Positions 25,992 to 35,450 of a stretch of 64,000 bases of DNA are shown one piece after another. The notes below the pieces were generated by a model that searched no databases, had not been told where the DNA came from, and saw only the letters and a program-made list of their open reading frames with translations. The position numbers and the translations under genes were made by a program. Origin of the DNA: Actinomycetes bacterium (GTDB lineage Bacteria > Actinomycetota > Acidimicrobiia > Acidimicrobiales > Ilumatobacteraceae); the NCBI GenBank assembly GCA_023417265.1, contig JAEZFY010000344.1:15055-79054 (forward strand), given 5' to 3'. Position 1 is the first letter of the stretch. Every line of letters begins with the position of its first letter.

Positions 25992-28900
25992 GTGAGCGAT
26001 TTCATCAAATTCCTGATCCTCGGTTTGGGTGCCGGCGCGATGTACGGGCTGTCGGCACTCGGCCTCGTGCTCGTCTACAAGGCGTCGAGCGTCGTCAACT
26101 TCAGCCAGGGTGCGATCGGGCTGTGCGGGGCGTACGCGTACTACGAGACCATCGGCACGATGCCGAAGTGGGCGGGCCTACTCGTCGCAGTGGTCACCAG
26201 TGCGGTGCTCGGCCTGTTGACCAACGTGCTGATCCTCGGCCCCATGGAGCGCCGGGGGTCGTCGCCACTCCAGCGCGTCATCGCCACCCTCGGCGTGCTC
26301 GCTGTCGTGCAGCAAGCGCTCATCATCCGCTTCGACAGGATCGCCCTGCTCTTCGACCCGGTGGTGCCGACGGGGCCGGTCGACCTGCCCGGGACGATCG
26401 TCGTGGGCCGCGACCGGTTCTTCCTGCTCGGCGTCGGTGTGGTGCTCGCCGTCGTTCTCGGCGTCGCGTACCGATACACACGGTTCGGCATGGCCACCTC
26501 GGCGGCCGCTGAGAACTCGGTGTCCGCAGCGGCACTCGGATGGTCGCCGGGCCTGATCAAGTCGGTCAACTGGGCGCTCGGTGGTGCCCTGTCGGGCCTC
26601 GCCGCGACCCTGATCGGCTCGTTCACCGGGCTAAGCCCGGTCACCGGTTGGCTGACGATCATCCCGGCCCTCGCGGCGGCGATGCTCGGCGGGTTCTCGT
26701 CGTTCCAGATGACCTTTGCCGGCGGCCTCCTGATCGGTGTGCTCGAGTCGGAGGCGTCGAACTACGCGCCGAGATGGACGACCGCGACGCCGTTCCTCGT
26801 CATCATCGCAGTGTTGATCCTGCGCGGGAAGGCGTTGCCACTGCGCGGATATCTGTCGGACCGACTCCCGCGGATCGGTGCGGCCGAGCGTCATCCGGTG
26901 ATCGCCTTGATTTTCCTCGGGCTGGCCGTCGTGAGCGTCGAGGTGTTCACCAAGGCGTGGATCGACGCCTTCACGACCTCGCTGATCACCGCGATCCTGG
27001 CGCTCTCGCTGGTGGTGCTCACGGGGTACGCCGGGCAGATCAGCCTGGCGCAGTACGCCGTCGCCGGCATCGGTGCGCTCGTCGCCGGCCGGCTGGCCGA
27101 TGCAGCGAGCATGCCGTTCCTTCCCGCCGTCGTGATCGGCGTCGCGGCGACGATGGTGTCGGGCGTGCTGGTGGGGCTGCCCGCCCTGCGGGTTCGCGGC
27201 GTCAACCTCGCGATCGCGACCCTCGGACTGGGTGTCGCCGTGCAGTCGGTGGTGCTCAGCAATCAGGCCTGGACCGGAGGCCCGATCTACGGGACGAGGA
27301 TTCCGCCCCCGTCGCTGTTCGGACTCGACATCGAGTCCTTCAATAATCCCGCCACGTACGCCTACGTATGCCTCGGTGCGTTCGTGCTGTGCGCGCTCGT
27401 GGTGTCGAACATCAGGTGTGGGCGGAGTGGTCGTCGCTTGCTGGCGGTGCGAGACAACGAGCGCGCCGCTGCGAGCATCGGGGTCAGCGTGCTCGAAGCG
27501 AAGCTCTACGCATTCGCCGTCGCATCAGCGCTCGCCGGGCTGGCAGGGACGTTGATCGCCTTCCGCAACCCCTCGCTCAACTTCACCCAGTTTGAGGTGT
27601 TCCACTCGATCACGCTCGTGACCTTGGTGGTGATCGGCGGGATCGGCTACGTCAGTGGCGGAGCGTTCGCCGGTGCAGCGGTCGTCGCCGGGGTGTTCTC
27701 GCACATCATGTCGCACTGGTTCGAGACCACGGACTACTACCTGCTCGTGCTCGGGCTGCTGCTGCTCGTCCAGCTCACGGTGGTACCCGACGGCGCGGCC
27801 GCCGACATCACCGAGAAGCTCGCCCCGCTCGCCGGCAGGGTGAACCGTCGGCGTCATCGGCGCAACGACGTGGAGCTGGCGACCGCCCCGTCGATGCCCG
27901 CACGCATCGCTCCGCAGGCGCTCGAGCTGCGCGACGTCACCGTCCAGTTCGGTTCGGTTCGTGCGGTGGACAACGTGTCGATGAGCGTCGCGCCCGGAGA
28001 GGTCGTCGGTCTGATCGGACCCAACGGCGCCGGCAAGACCACGCTGATCGATGCTGCGTGTGGGTTCGTGCCTCTGGCCGAGGGCCGGATCACCTTGGGC
28101 GGTCATGATGTCACGTCGGTGGCCGTGCACGCACGCGGCCGGCGTGGGCTCGTGCGCTCCTGGCAGTCGCTGGAACTGTTCGAGTCGTTGACGGTGCGCG
28201 AGAACCTCCTGGTTGCCTCTGACAGCCGGTCGATCGGCGCGTATGTCAAAGACCTCGCCTGGCCGGGCCGGCCGGCGTTGCGGCCCGAGGTGATGGCGAT
28301 CGCCGAAGAGCTCGAGTTGGTCGACGTGCTCGATGAGCGCACCACCGACCTGTCGTACGCCCAACGGCACCTCGTCAGCATCGCCCGGGCGATGGCTTCG
28401 TCGGCGTCGGTGCTGCTGCTCGACGAGCCTGCGGCCGGGCTCGATGAGGTCGCCACCAACGAGCTCAGTGCCCTGATCCGGCGGCTGGCCGTCGAACGTG
28501 GCATGGCCGTGCTGTTGATCGAGCACGACGTCCCACTGGTGATGCGCACGTGCGATCGGATCGTGGTGGTGCAGACCGGTCGCGTGATCGCCGAGGGCAC
28601 GCCCGAGGAGCTGCGCGGCAATGCCGCAGTGATCGACGCCTATCTCGGCGCCGAGGCCCCCACCGCTGCCAATATTGAGCAGGACGCTGATGCGGGTGCC
28701 GAGCCGGCACCGGACGATGGCTCGCCGCTGGAACCGGAGCTGTCGTCAGCGACGACGCGCAGCGGGTGGGCCGCTCACGCGACGGGGGTGCCGCTCCTGA
28801 CGGCTCGGGGCGCTTCGGCCGGCTACGGCGCACGTCCCGTGGTGCACGAGCTGGACATCGAGGTACACCCGGGCGAGGTGGTTGCCCTGTTGGGTGCCAA

Positions 28901-29516
28901 CGGAGCCGGCAAGACGACGACACTGAGGATGCTCGCGGGCGTGCTCGCCACCAGCACAGGTTCCATCGACCTCCGCGGTCAGCCGACCAGGGCACCGCTC
29001 CATCGACGGGCCCGCAGCGGCGTGTCGTACGTCACCGAGGAGCGGTCGATCTTCCGTGGGCTCACGACGGAGCAGAACCTACGGCTCGGTCGAGGAGGAG
29101 TCGATGGCGCCGTGGAGTTGGTGCCGCAGCTCGAACGTCTGCTCGCACGGCGCGCGGGGGTCTTGTCAGGTGGGGAGCAACAGATGCTGACGCTGGCGCG
29201 CAGCCTTGCCTCGAACCCGTCGGTGCTGCTCGCCGACGAGTTGTCGCTCGGGCTCGCACCGATGATCGTTCAACGCCTGTTCGCCGAGGTCCGACGCGCC
29301 GCCGACGAGCGCGGCACAGGTGTTCTGCTGGTGGAGCAGCAGGTGCGCAGCGTGTTGAACTACTGCGACCGCGCCTACGTGCTGCGTCGCGGGCGGATCG
29401 TGATGTCGGTGACGGCTGCCGAGTTCGCGGTGCGGCTCGACGAGATCGAGGAGGCCTACCTCGGCACGGGGGCTGACGGCGCGAACGAGAGTGAGCCGGT
29501 CGCGGTGGGACGATGA
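25992..29516 (+). CDS. fused LivH-LivM-LivG-LivF type ABC transporter (1174 aa)
   Basis: A single open frame joins all four membrane and ATPase parts of a branched-chain amino acid (HAAT)-type importer. Residues 1-290 are a LivH-like permease (NFSQGAIGLCGAY), 300-600 a LivM-like permease (LTGYAGQISLAQYA), 640-885 a LivG-like ATPase (Walker A GPNGAGKTT about 677; Walker B LLLDEP) and 930-1160 a LivF-like ATPase (GANGAGKTT about 969; LSGGEQQ; LLADE). The first ATPase has a degenerate signature, LSYAQRH. The linkers around 610-640 and 890-925 are rich in Ala, Asp and Arg. No binding-protein gene is adjacent. The GTG start follows GGGGGAGC. It would import a catabolic substrate; the substrate is unknown. 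Confidence 0.93.
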   Translation: MSDFIKFLILGLGAGAMYGLSALGLVLVYKASSVVNFSQGAIGLCGAYAYYETIGTMPKWAGLLVAVVTSAVLGLLTNVLILGPMERRGSSPLQRVIATLGVLAVVQQALIIRFDRIALLFDPVVPTGPVDLPGTIVVGRDRFFLLGVGVVLAVVLGVAYRYTRFGMATSAAAENSVSAAALGWSPGLIKSVNWALGGALSGLAATLIGSFTGLSPVTGWLTIIPALAAAMLGGFSSFQMTFAGGLLIGVLESEASNYAPRWTTATPFLVIIAVLILRGKALPLRGYLSDRLPRIGAAERHPVIALIFLGLAVVSVEVFTKAWIDAFTTSLITAILALSLVVLTGYAGQISLAQYAVAGIGALVAGRLADAASMPFLPAVVIGVAATMVSGVLVGLPALRVRGVNLAIATLGLGVAVQSVVLSNQAWTGGPIYGTRIPPPSLFGLDIESFNNPATYAYVCLGAFVLCALVVSNIRCGRSGRRLLAVRDNERAAASIGVSVLEAKLYAFAVASALAGLAGTLIAFRNPSLNFTQFEVFHSITLVTLVVIGGIGYVSGGAFAGAAVVAGVFSHIMSHWFETTDYYLLVLGLLLLVQLTVVPDGAAADITEKLAPLAGRVNRRRHRRNDVELATAPSMPARIAPQALELRDVTVQFGSVRAVDNVSMSVAPGEVVGLIGPNGAGKTTLIDAACGFVPLAEGRITLGGHDVTSVAVHARGRRGLVRSWQSLELFESLTVRENLLVASDSRSIGAYVKDLAWPGRPALRPEVMAIAEELELVDVLDERTTDLSYAQRHLVSIARAMASSASVLLLDEPAAGLDEVATNELSALIRRLAVERGMAVLLIEHDVPLVMRTCDRIVVVQTGRVIAEGTPEELRGNAAVIDAYLGAEAPTAANIEQDADAGAEPAPDDGSPLEPELSSATTRSGWAAHATGVPLLTARGASAGYGARPVVHELDIEVHPGEVVALLGANGAGKTTTLRMLAGVLATSTGSIDLRGQPTRAPLHRRARSGVSYVTEERSIFRGLTTEQNLRLGRGGVDGAVELVPQLERLLARRAGVLSGGEQQMLTLARSLASNPSVLLADELSLGLAPMIVQRLFAEVRRAADERGTGVLLVEQQVRSVLNYCDRAYVLRRGRIVMSVTAAEFAVRLDEIEEAYLGTGADGANESEPVAVGR

Positions 29517-29520
29517 CCAT

Positions 29521-30309
29521 GTGTCGACGCTGATGGCGACGCTGCAGATCGAACGTGGCGACGGGTACGTCGTGGTGCGTCTCGACCGGCCGCCGGCAAA
29601 CGCGATCAACAACGCGATGCGGCGTGAGATCAAGACCACGTTCGACGCGCTCGGCCAAGACAAAGGAATCAACGCCGTTGTACTCAGCTCGACGAACGAC
29701 CGCCTGTTCTGCGCCGGTCGAGACCTTCGCGAGCCAAACCTCGTCGAAGACGACGTGGTCGATGTGCGCTCGCTGCTCGACCCGTTGTGGGAGTGGCGAG
29801 TCGCCCAAACCGCAGTTCACGAGTGCCTGGTGCCGGTAATCGCCGCCGTCGAGGGCACGGCGGTAGGCGGCGGATTCGGGCTGGTCGGCGTGTGCGACCT
29901 CGTGGTCGCCAGCCACACGGCACGGTTCGGGCTGACCGAGATCAACGTGGGCATGCTCGGCGGAGCGAGCAAGGCGCTGCGGCTCCTCGGTCCATCCAAG
30001 GCGCGCCGGATGCTGTTCCTCGGCGAGCTGATCGACGCCGATGAGTTCCACCGGTTGGGTGGGATCGAGGAGGTCGTCGAGCCGGGTTCGGCCGAGCGCC
30101 GGGCGATCGAGTTCGCTGCCGAGCTTGCCAAGAAGAGCCCCGTCGCGATCCGCCTGGCCAAGGAGTCGGTGTTGCGACTCGAAGCGGCGCAGTTGATGAG
30201 CTGGTACCGCACTGAGAACGACTACTCATACCGGATGCGCACGCACCCCGATTCCCGCGAAGCACTCGACGCATTCCTGCAGCGTCGCGAGCCGCGCTGG
30301 CAGTGGTGA
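29521..30309 (+). CDS. enoyl-CoA hydratase/isomerase family protein
   Basis: 262-aa crotonase: LDRPPANAINNAM, first oxyanion loop FCAGRDLRE, second AVEGTAVGGGFGLVGVCD, and a Glu in LTEINVGMLGG at the usual catalytic position. The C-terminus ends RREPRW, a common crotonase ending. I place the start at GTG 29521, five bases after the transporter stop; ATG 29533 is an alternative. Its stop overlaps the CoA-transferase start. It probably hydrates an enoyl-CoA in the pathway fed by the transporter. Confidence 0.87.
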   Translation: MSTLMATLQIERGDGYVVVRLDRPPANAINNAMRREIKTTFDALGQDKGINAVVLSSTNDRLFCAGRDLREPNLVEDDVVDVRSLLDPLWEWRVAQTAVHECLVPVIAAVEGTAVGGGFGLVGVCDLVVASHTARFGLTEINVGMLGGASKALRLLGPSKARRMLFLGELIDADEFHRLGGIEEVVEPGSAERRAIEFAAELAKKSPVAIRLAKESVLRLEAAQLMSWYRTENDYSYRMRTHPDSREALDAFLQRREPRWQW

Positions 30310-32645
30310 CCCGCGGCGTGGGCGCTGATGTGGGCCCGTCGAGTCTGCTGGCCGGCACGCGCGTGCTGGAGGTCGCCGATCTTGCCGGAGCGCTCGCCGG
30401 TCGGCTGCTCGCCGACCTCGGCGCCGAGGTCGTTCGCGTTGATCCGCGTGGGGACACGGCCGACCTCGAGAGCGCCGCAGCCACGTTCCGCCACGCCAAC
30501 AAGACGATCGCGCCGATCGACCCGACCGGGGGCTCCGGGCGCGAACGGTTCGGCGAGTTGATAGCCGGCAGCGACATCCTGATCACGTACGTCGGCGAGG
30601 CCGTGCGAACAAGTCTCGGACTCGATCCGCGCGCGCTCGCCGCACGCCATCCGGCGCTGGTGCACATCGCAATCGCCGACTTCGGTCTCGACGGACCCCG
30701 GGCGGGTTGGCGGCTCACTCCGCTCACCGCGCTGGCGGCGAGCGGAGCGCAGTTCGCGTCCGGCTTCCCCGATCTGCCGCCGTGCGCGATGCCCGGCTTC
30801 CTTGCCTTCGACTGCGCGGCCGTGTTCGCCCTGCTCGGCAGCGTGGCGGGCCTTACCCAGCGTCGTCGTACCGGCACCGGATGCTGCGTCGAGATCAGTG
30901 TGCAGGAAGCCGCCCTGAACGGCTTGGTGCCGTGGTCGATCCCGGTGGCCGACTACGCCGACGTCCTCTCCGACGACCTCCCCGTCGACGGCCGACGCAA
31001 CGCCGAGGGCAGCCACAGTGTGCTGCCGGTCGCCGATGGGTTTGTGCGGGTGATGACCTCGAGCACCGCTCATTGGCAGGCGTTTTTGAAGCTGTGCGGC
31101 GGTCTCCCGGCGTTCGAAGGCGAGCCGTGGAGCGACCCGCTCTTCCGCCGCGACCACGCCGACGTCATCAAGGAGGCGGTCGGCGGGTCGCTCGCCGACC
31201 GCACCCGAGCCGACCTGACCCGCAACGCTCACGCGCTCGGGGCGACGTTGGCGCCGGTGCTGCGCCCACTCGAGTTCGTGGCCCACGAGCAGACCCTTGC
31301 CAGGGGCGTGTTCGCCGACGTCAACGGTGATCCCGTGGCGCGCTCGCCGTTCACGTGCGACGGCGAACGACCGGAGGTCACCGCGGCTCGGATCGCACAC
31401 GTCGGCTGGGGGCGTCCGCCGACACCCGAACGCGACATCGGAACGCCGACCGGGGACCAGGGGCCGCTCGAAGGTGTGCGCGTCGTCGAGTTCGGTGTGG
31501 CTGCCGTGGGGCCCGAGTGCAGTCTGATGCTTTCGGAGCTCGGGGCCGACGTGATCAAGGTCGAATCGAGGGTCCGTCCTGACGTTCTGCGCCGTCGCGG
31601 CGGCTCGAATCCGAACGCCTCGTACACGTACAACACCGAGTGTCGCGGGCGGCGCAACGTCGCACTCGACTTGACCACCGAAGAAGGCGTGCGTCTCGCC
31701 CGCGAGCTCTGCCGGCGCGCCGATGTTGTGGTTGAGAACATGCGCGGCGGCACGATGGACCGACTTGGCCTCGGACCCGCCGCGATCCGTGAGCTGAACC
31801 CCCGGGTCGTGTATGCGTCGAGTCAGGGATTCGGACGCGGTGGCCCGCTCGGCATGGCACCGGCGTGGGGTCAGCTCAACTCGTGCTTCACCGGAGCGCA
31901 CCACTCGTGGAACCTTCCTGACGCTCCGTATCCGTGCGGAACGAGCCTCAACCATCCCGACCACATCGCCGGCAAGTGGCTTGCCGCCCTCGTGGTCGCA
32001 GCGCTCGACCGGCGCACGCGCAGCGGCGTCGGAGCCGACATCGAGTTGGCTCAGACCGAGGCCGCAGCGTTCCTCATGGGAGACCTCTACGTCGCTGCAC
32101 GACGCGCCGGTCGCGATCTACCGGTCGACGGGAACGGGTCTGACGAGGCGTGCCCGCACAGCGTGTTTCCGGCCTGCGGCGCCGATCGCTGGGTCGCCGT
32201 GGTGTGTCCCGACACCACGGCCTTCGAGCGTCTCGCCGCCCTCATCGGCCTGGACGTCAAGCCGGAGTGGAGTGATCTGTCGGGCCGTCTCGCCGATCGG
32301 CGCGAGATCGAGGAGACCATCGCAGCATGGACGTCGGGGCAGGCTTCGGAGGCCGTTGCCGCAGCCTTGCAGAGGGTCGGCGTGTCCGCCGTCCCGGTGA
32401 TGGGCCCACTCGACCACCGGGCCGACCCACACTTGCTCGGACGCGGCGCGATCGTGGCCGTCGAGAACCCCAACGTCGGCGTCGAACACCACATCGGCAA
32501 CCCGTTGCGGTCGGCCGAGCTCGGGCTCAGAGTGGCCACGCACGCACCGGCGATCGGAGAGCACACCGCGGAGGTGCTCGGCGACGTGCTCGGCCTGCCA
32601 GCCGAAGAGATTGCCCGGCTGATCGATTCGCGGGTGTGTTGGTGA
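30306..32645 (+). CDS. tandem CaiB/BaiF family III CoA transferase (779 aa)
   Basis: Two family III CoA-transferase domains in one chain; typical single-domain members are about 400 aa. Domain 1 (about 10-380) has GTRVLEVADLAGALAGRLLADLGAEV and a candidate catalytic Asp in LAFDCAAVFALLG. Domain 2 (about 390-779) has GVRVVEFGVAAVGPECSLMLSELGADV, CRGRRNVALDL and the better catalytic match NHPDHIAGKW. It would move CoA between acids. Doubled versions are known in actinomycete catabolic clusters. Start codons GTG 30303 and 30306 are adjacent; 30306 gives a GTGA overlap with the crotonase. Confidence 0.9.
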   Translation: MTRGVGADVGPSSLLAGTRVLEVADLAGALAGRLLADLGAEVVRVDPRGDTADLESAAATFRHANKTIAPIDPTGGSGRERFGELIAGSDILITYVGEAVRTSLGLDPRALAARHPALVHIAIADFGLDGPRAGWRLTPLTALAASGAQFASGFPDLPPCAMPGFLAFDCAAVFALLGSVAGLTQRRRTGTGCCVEISVQEAALNGLVPWSIPVADYADVLSDDLPVDGRRNAEGSHSVLPVADGFVRVMTSSTAHWQAFLKLCGGLPAFEGEPWSDPLFRRDHADVIKEAVGGSLADRTRADLTRNAHALGATLAPVLRPLEFVAHEQTLARGVFADVNGDPVARSPFTCDGERPEVTAARIAHVGWGRPPTPERDIGTPTGDQGPLEGVRVVEFGVAAVGPECSLMLSELGADVIKVESRVRPDVLRRRGGSNPNASYTYNTECRGRRNVALDLTTEEGVRLARELCRRADVVVENMRGGTMDRLGLGPAAIRELNPRVVYASSQGFGRGGPLGMAPAWGQLNSCFTGAHHSWNLPDAPYPCGTSLNHPDHIAGKWLAALVVAALDRRTRSGVGADIELAQTEAAAFLMGDLYVAARRAGRDLPVDGNGSDEACPHSVFPACGADRWVAVVCPDTTAFERLAALIGLDVKPEWSDLSGRLADRREIEETIAAWTSGQASEAVAAALQRVGVSAVPVMGPLDHRADPHLLGRGAIVAVENPNVGVEHHIGNPLRSAELGLRVATHAPAIGEHTAEVLGDVLGLPAEEIARLIDSRVCW

Positions 32646-32675
32646 CAGCACCCCACCACTGACGGAGGACGGAAC

Positions 32676-33674
32676 GTGCGTGCGTATCATCTGACGACCG
32701 ACTCGATCGATGGCCTCGTGCCGGCAGTCCACGCCGATCCCGAACCGGGCCACGGTGAAGTGCTCCTTCGCGTCGAGGCGACCTCTCTCAACCGGCGTGA
32801 TCTCGTGCTCCTCGGTCGGGTTCCGCCGTGCCGGATCCCCCTGTCGGACGGTGCCGGCACGATCGTCGCGGTCGGCCCCGGCGTCGACGCCTGGGCGGTC
32901 GGTGATCGAGTCGCCGGATGCTTCCACCCGACCTGGACGGACGGGCCGATCACCGAGGGCGCCCTCGGCGCCGCGCTCGGCGGCACGATCGACGGAACGC
33001 TCACCGAGCTGATGGTGCTGTCTGAGGCGGCCGTGGTCGCAACGCCACGCGGCTGGACGGCGCAGGAGTCGGCGACCTTGCCGTGCGCCGGGGTGACGGC
33101 GTGGAACGCACTGATCGAGATCGGCCGCCTCCGATCGGGTGACAGCGTGCTCTTGATCGGTACCGGCGTGGTGTCGGTGCTCGCCCTCCAGATCGCCGCC
33201 ATGTTGGGCATCCGGGCGATCGTGACGTCGGGCAGCGACGAGAAGCTCGCGATCGCTGCCGACCTCGGCGCCGCGGCGACGATCAACACGGCCCGCCAGG
33301 CTGCGTGGCACGGCGCCGTGCTCGAACAGACCGATGGGCGCGGGGTCGACCTCGTCCTCGAGGTCGGTGGACCGGACACCTTCACGCAATCGGTTCGTAG
33401 CGTGCGGTTCGGCGGGACGATCGCGGCCGTCGGCATGGTGTCGGGCGACAGCGTGTGCAAGCCGCGTCACTTGATCGAGCGGGCGTTGTCGGTTCACGGC
33501 GTCCGCGTGGGGAGTCGTCGGATGTTCCAGAACCTGGTTGCGGCCATCGACGAAGGCGGACTCGTGCCGTTGATCGACCGCGTGTTCGGCTTCGATGAGC
33601 CCCAGGCGGCCTACCATCGCCTGGCGGGAGTCGGCCACGTCGGCAAGCTCGTCATCGACGTGACTGCGGGCTGA
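32676..33674 (+). CDS. MDR-family alcohol dehydrogenase/quinone reductase-like
   Basis: 332-aa paralogue of the MDR protein at 22460. MRAYHLTTDSIDGL begins it, SLNRRD has Asn at the zinc-Cys position, and AAMLGIRAIVTSGSDEKL follows the nucleotide motif. That motif reads GTGVVS, losing the third Gly seen as GTGGVS in the paralogue, so cofactor affinity may differ. GACGGAGGAC precedes the GTG start. Last gene of the operon begun by the LLM at 24826. Confidence 0.88.
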   Translation: MRAYHLTTDSIDGLVPAVHADPEPGHGEVLLRVEATSLNRRDLVLLGRVPPCRIPLSDGAGTIVAVGPGVDAWAVGDRVAGCFHPTWTDGPITEGALGAALGGTIDGTLTELMVLSEAAVVATPRGWTAQESATLPCAGVTAWNALIEIGRLRSGDSVLLIGTGVVSVLALQIAAMLGIRAIVTSGSDEKLAIAADLGAAATINTARQAAWHGAVLEQTDGRGVDLVLEVGGPDTFTQSVRSVRFGGTIAAVGMVSGDSVCKPRHLIERALSVHGVRVGSRRMFQNLVAAIDEGGLVPLIDRVFGFDEPQAAYHRLAGVGHVGKLVIDVTAG

Positions 33675-33695
33675 GTCGCCTCCGGCCGCTCAGCC
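33669..33695. terminator. possible bidirectional terminator
   Basis: GGCTGAG and CTCAGCC form a 7-bp stem with a 13-base loop between the convergent MDR and SnoaL-like genes, overlapping both gene ends. There is no U-tract, so this is tentative. Confidence 0.35.
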
Positions 33696-34244
33696 TGGCG
33701 ACGGCGCGGCCGGATCGGGGAGGGGCGCCGGAGGTCGCGCCCAGAACGGCTCGAACGTCGGGAAGTCGTCGGGGAGGCGGCCCGTGTGGGGACCTGGCTC
33801 GGCGTCCGGTGGCACGCGCTCAGGGCCGTGGTCGGGGTGGCCGACCCATTGCCGGTACCACGTCGTGACCTTGCGCTGGCGGAACCGCCACACACCGTCC
33901 TCTCGCTCATAGGCGTCGAAGTACGCCATCGCATTGTCCTGCCAGTGGTCGGGCTCGGTGCGGTGGTGGTGCACCCGGCAGTACACGACACCGTGTGCGT
34001 GGTCGGCGTCGTCGAAGTCGACCACCGTGTTGGCGACCAGGTGCATCGAGCAGTGAAAGCTGCGAAGGATGTGATCGAAACGCAGCCTGACGGCGTCGCG
34101 TCCAGTACCGAACGTGCCCGCCTGGGCGTCGTCGACGAATAGGGAGGCGATTGTGTCGATGTCCTTGGCGTCGACCGCTACCGCATAACGCTCGGCGAGC
34201 TGGCGAATCTCGCTCCGGCCCAACAGTTCCTCGATCGCGTCCAT
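33690..34244 (-). CDS. SnoaL-like (NTF2-fold) protein
   Basis: 184-aa SnoaL/NTF2-fold protein: RQLAERYAVAVDAKD (about 13-27), FHCSMHLVANTVVDFDD, GVVYCRVHHHRTEPDHW and RQRKVTTWYRQW. The His-rich segment HHHRTEPDHW is shared with the paralogue at 41816 and may form the active site. AAGGAAC is upstream of the ATG at 34244. Divergent from the epimerase gene. Function unknown; isomerase or dehydratase chemistry is typical of the fold. Confidence 0.87.
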   Translation of the reverse strand: MDAIEELLGRSEIRQLAERYAVAVDAKDIDTIASLFVDDAQAGTFGTGRDAVRLRFDHILRSFHCSMHLVANTVVDFDDADHAHGVVYCRVHHHRTEPDHWQDNAMAYFDAYEREDGVWRFRQRKVTTWYRQWVGHPDHGPERVPPDAEPGPHTGRLPDDFPTFEPFWARPPAPLPDPAAPSPG

Positions 34245-34345
34245 CAAGTTCCTTCTGATCGGTCGTGACGGCGATCATCAGCCGGCCCGCGCCAAGCGGC
34301 GACGACGACGTGACCGTATCCGGCGGCTCGTGGTCCTGCGCTCCC

Positions 34346-34409
34346 CACTTGGACGGACGGCTGCGGTGCCCGTTCCGAGGCGTCCAAGTGCCCCGTCGGT
34401 GACCGACGG
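34346..34409. promoter_or_regulatory. outward-facing pair of GTCCAAGTG boxes with a 17-bp palindrome
   Basis: CACTTGGAC (34346-34354, facing the SnoaL-like gene) and GTCCAAGTG (34382-34390, facing the epimerase gene) are mirror images 27 bp apart. Two bases after the plus box lies the perfect palindrome CCGTCGGT-G-ACCGACGG (34393-34409). This gives a symmetric divergent control region. Confidence 0.5.
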
Positions 34410-34496
34410 CCGCACGGGTGAAGATGACGGCAGGCGCGGTGAGGCTGCGTCATCGAGAGTCGAGACCGGCCCGCACCGGTCCAGCGAGGGGGTCCC

Positions 34497-35450
34497 GTGA
34501 AGGGGAAGAAGGTGCTGTTCGTCGGAGCCCAGGGGCCGGTCAGCGCGCCGGCGGTGCGCCTGTTGGCGCCCGACAATGACGTATACGCCATGGCCAGGTT
34601 CACCAAGCCGGGGTCGACGGATCGCCTCGAGTCGATCGGCGTGACGTGTCTGCGTCATGACCTGTACGACCCGCTCGACGACCTGCCGCACGACTTCGAC
34701 TACGTGTTCCACTCGGCACTCCCTCCCGGCGTGGCGAACGACCCTCTGGGTCGCTGGCCCGAGTCGTACGACAGGTATGCCGATGCCACCGGGCGGTTGA
34801 TGGCACACCTTCGCCCGAAGGGCTTCGTGTTCACGTCGAGCATCTCGGCGTACTCGCCGCCCGGCGGCGCGACGCCGGTTCCCGAGAACTCCCAGTTCGG
34901 GATCCACACCCGACCGGCGTACGCGTTCACCAAGGTCGCCAACGAGGCCGTGATCAGCTACGTGTCGCGCGACCTAGAGATCCCTGCGGTGATTCTCCGC
35001 GTGGGCAGCGCCTCGGGAGTCGATGGCGGCCCGATGCGCGACCGGCTCGATCGCATCGTGCGCGGCGAGTCCGTCCTGCTCCACGAGGACGGCCCGATCT
35101 ACCTCCGCCCGATCTTCGAACCCGACGCAGCACGGCTTGCCGTCGCCGCCCTAGAGGCTGGGCGGGTGCCGCCGTTGGTCGTCAACTGGTGCGGTGACGA
35201 CATCGTCACGGCCGAGGAGTACTGCGAGTACTTCGGCGAACTGGTCGGACGAGCACCGGTCTTCGAATACTCAGACAAGTTCCCGGCGTATCGCTCCCTG
35301 GTGCCCGACACCACCCTGATGCACGAGACCCTCGGCGTATGCGAGACGTCGTGGCGCGAGGGCTGCCGAGCGCTCGTGCAGCAGTGCTATCCGGAACTCT
35401 TGGAGCAGACGCAGGGCCGGCGGCACCCGGAGGCAGCCGATGAGCGGTGA
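34497..35450 (+). CDS. NAD-dependent epimerase/dehydratase family protein
   Basis: 317-aa extended-SDR fold. KVLFVGAQGPVSAPAVRLL is the nucleotide-binding start, but the third Gly of GxxGxxG is Ser. The active site YAFTK near residue 142 and SSISAYSP before it are intact. In such clusters these proteins often act as 3-beta-hydroxysteroid-dehydrogenase-like or dihydroflavonol-reductase-like ketone reductases. GTG start after GAGGGGG. The 3' end overlaps the SDR gene by 11 bp. Confidence 0.87.
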   Translation: MKGKKVLFVGAQGPVSAPAVRLLAPDNDVYAMARFTKPGSTDRLESIGVTCLRHDLYDPLDDLPHDFDYVFHSALPPGVANDPLGRWPESYDRYADATGRLMAHLRPKGFVFTSSISAYSPPGGATPVPENSQFGIHTRPAYAFTKVANEAVISYVSRDLEIPAVILRVGSASGVDGGPMRDRLDRIVRGESVLLHEDGPIYLRPIFEPDAARLAVAALEAGRVPPLVVNWCGDDIVTAEEYCEYFGELVGRAPVFEYSDKFPAYRSLVPDTTLMHETLGVCETSWREGCRALVQQCYPELLEQTQGRRHPEAADER

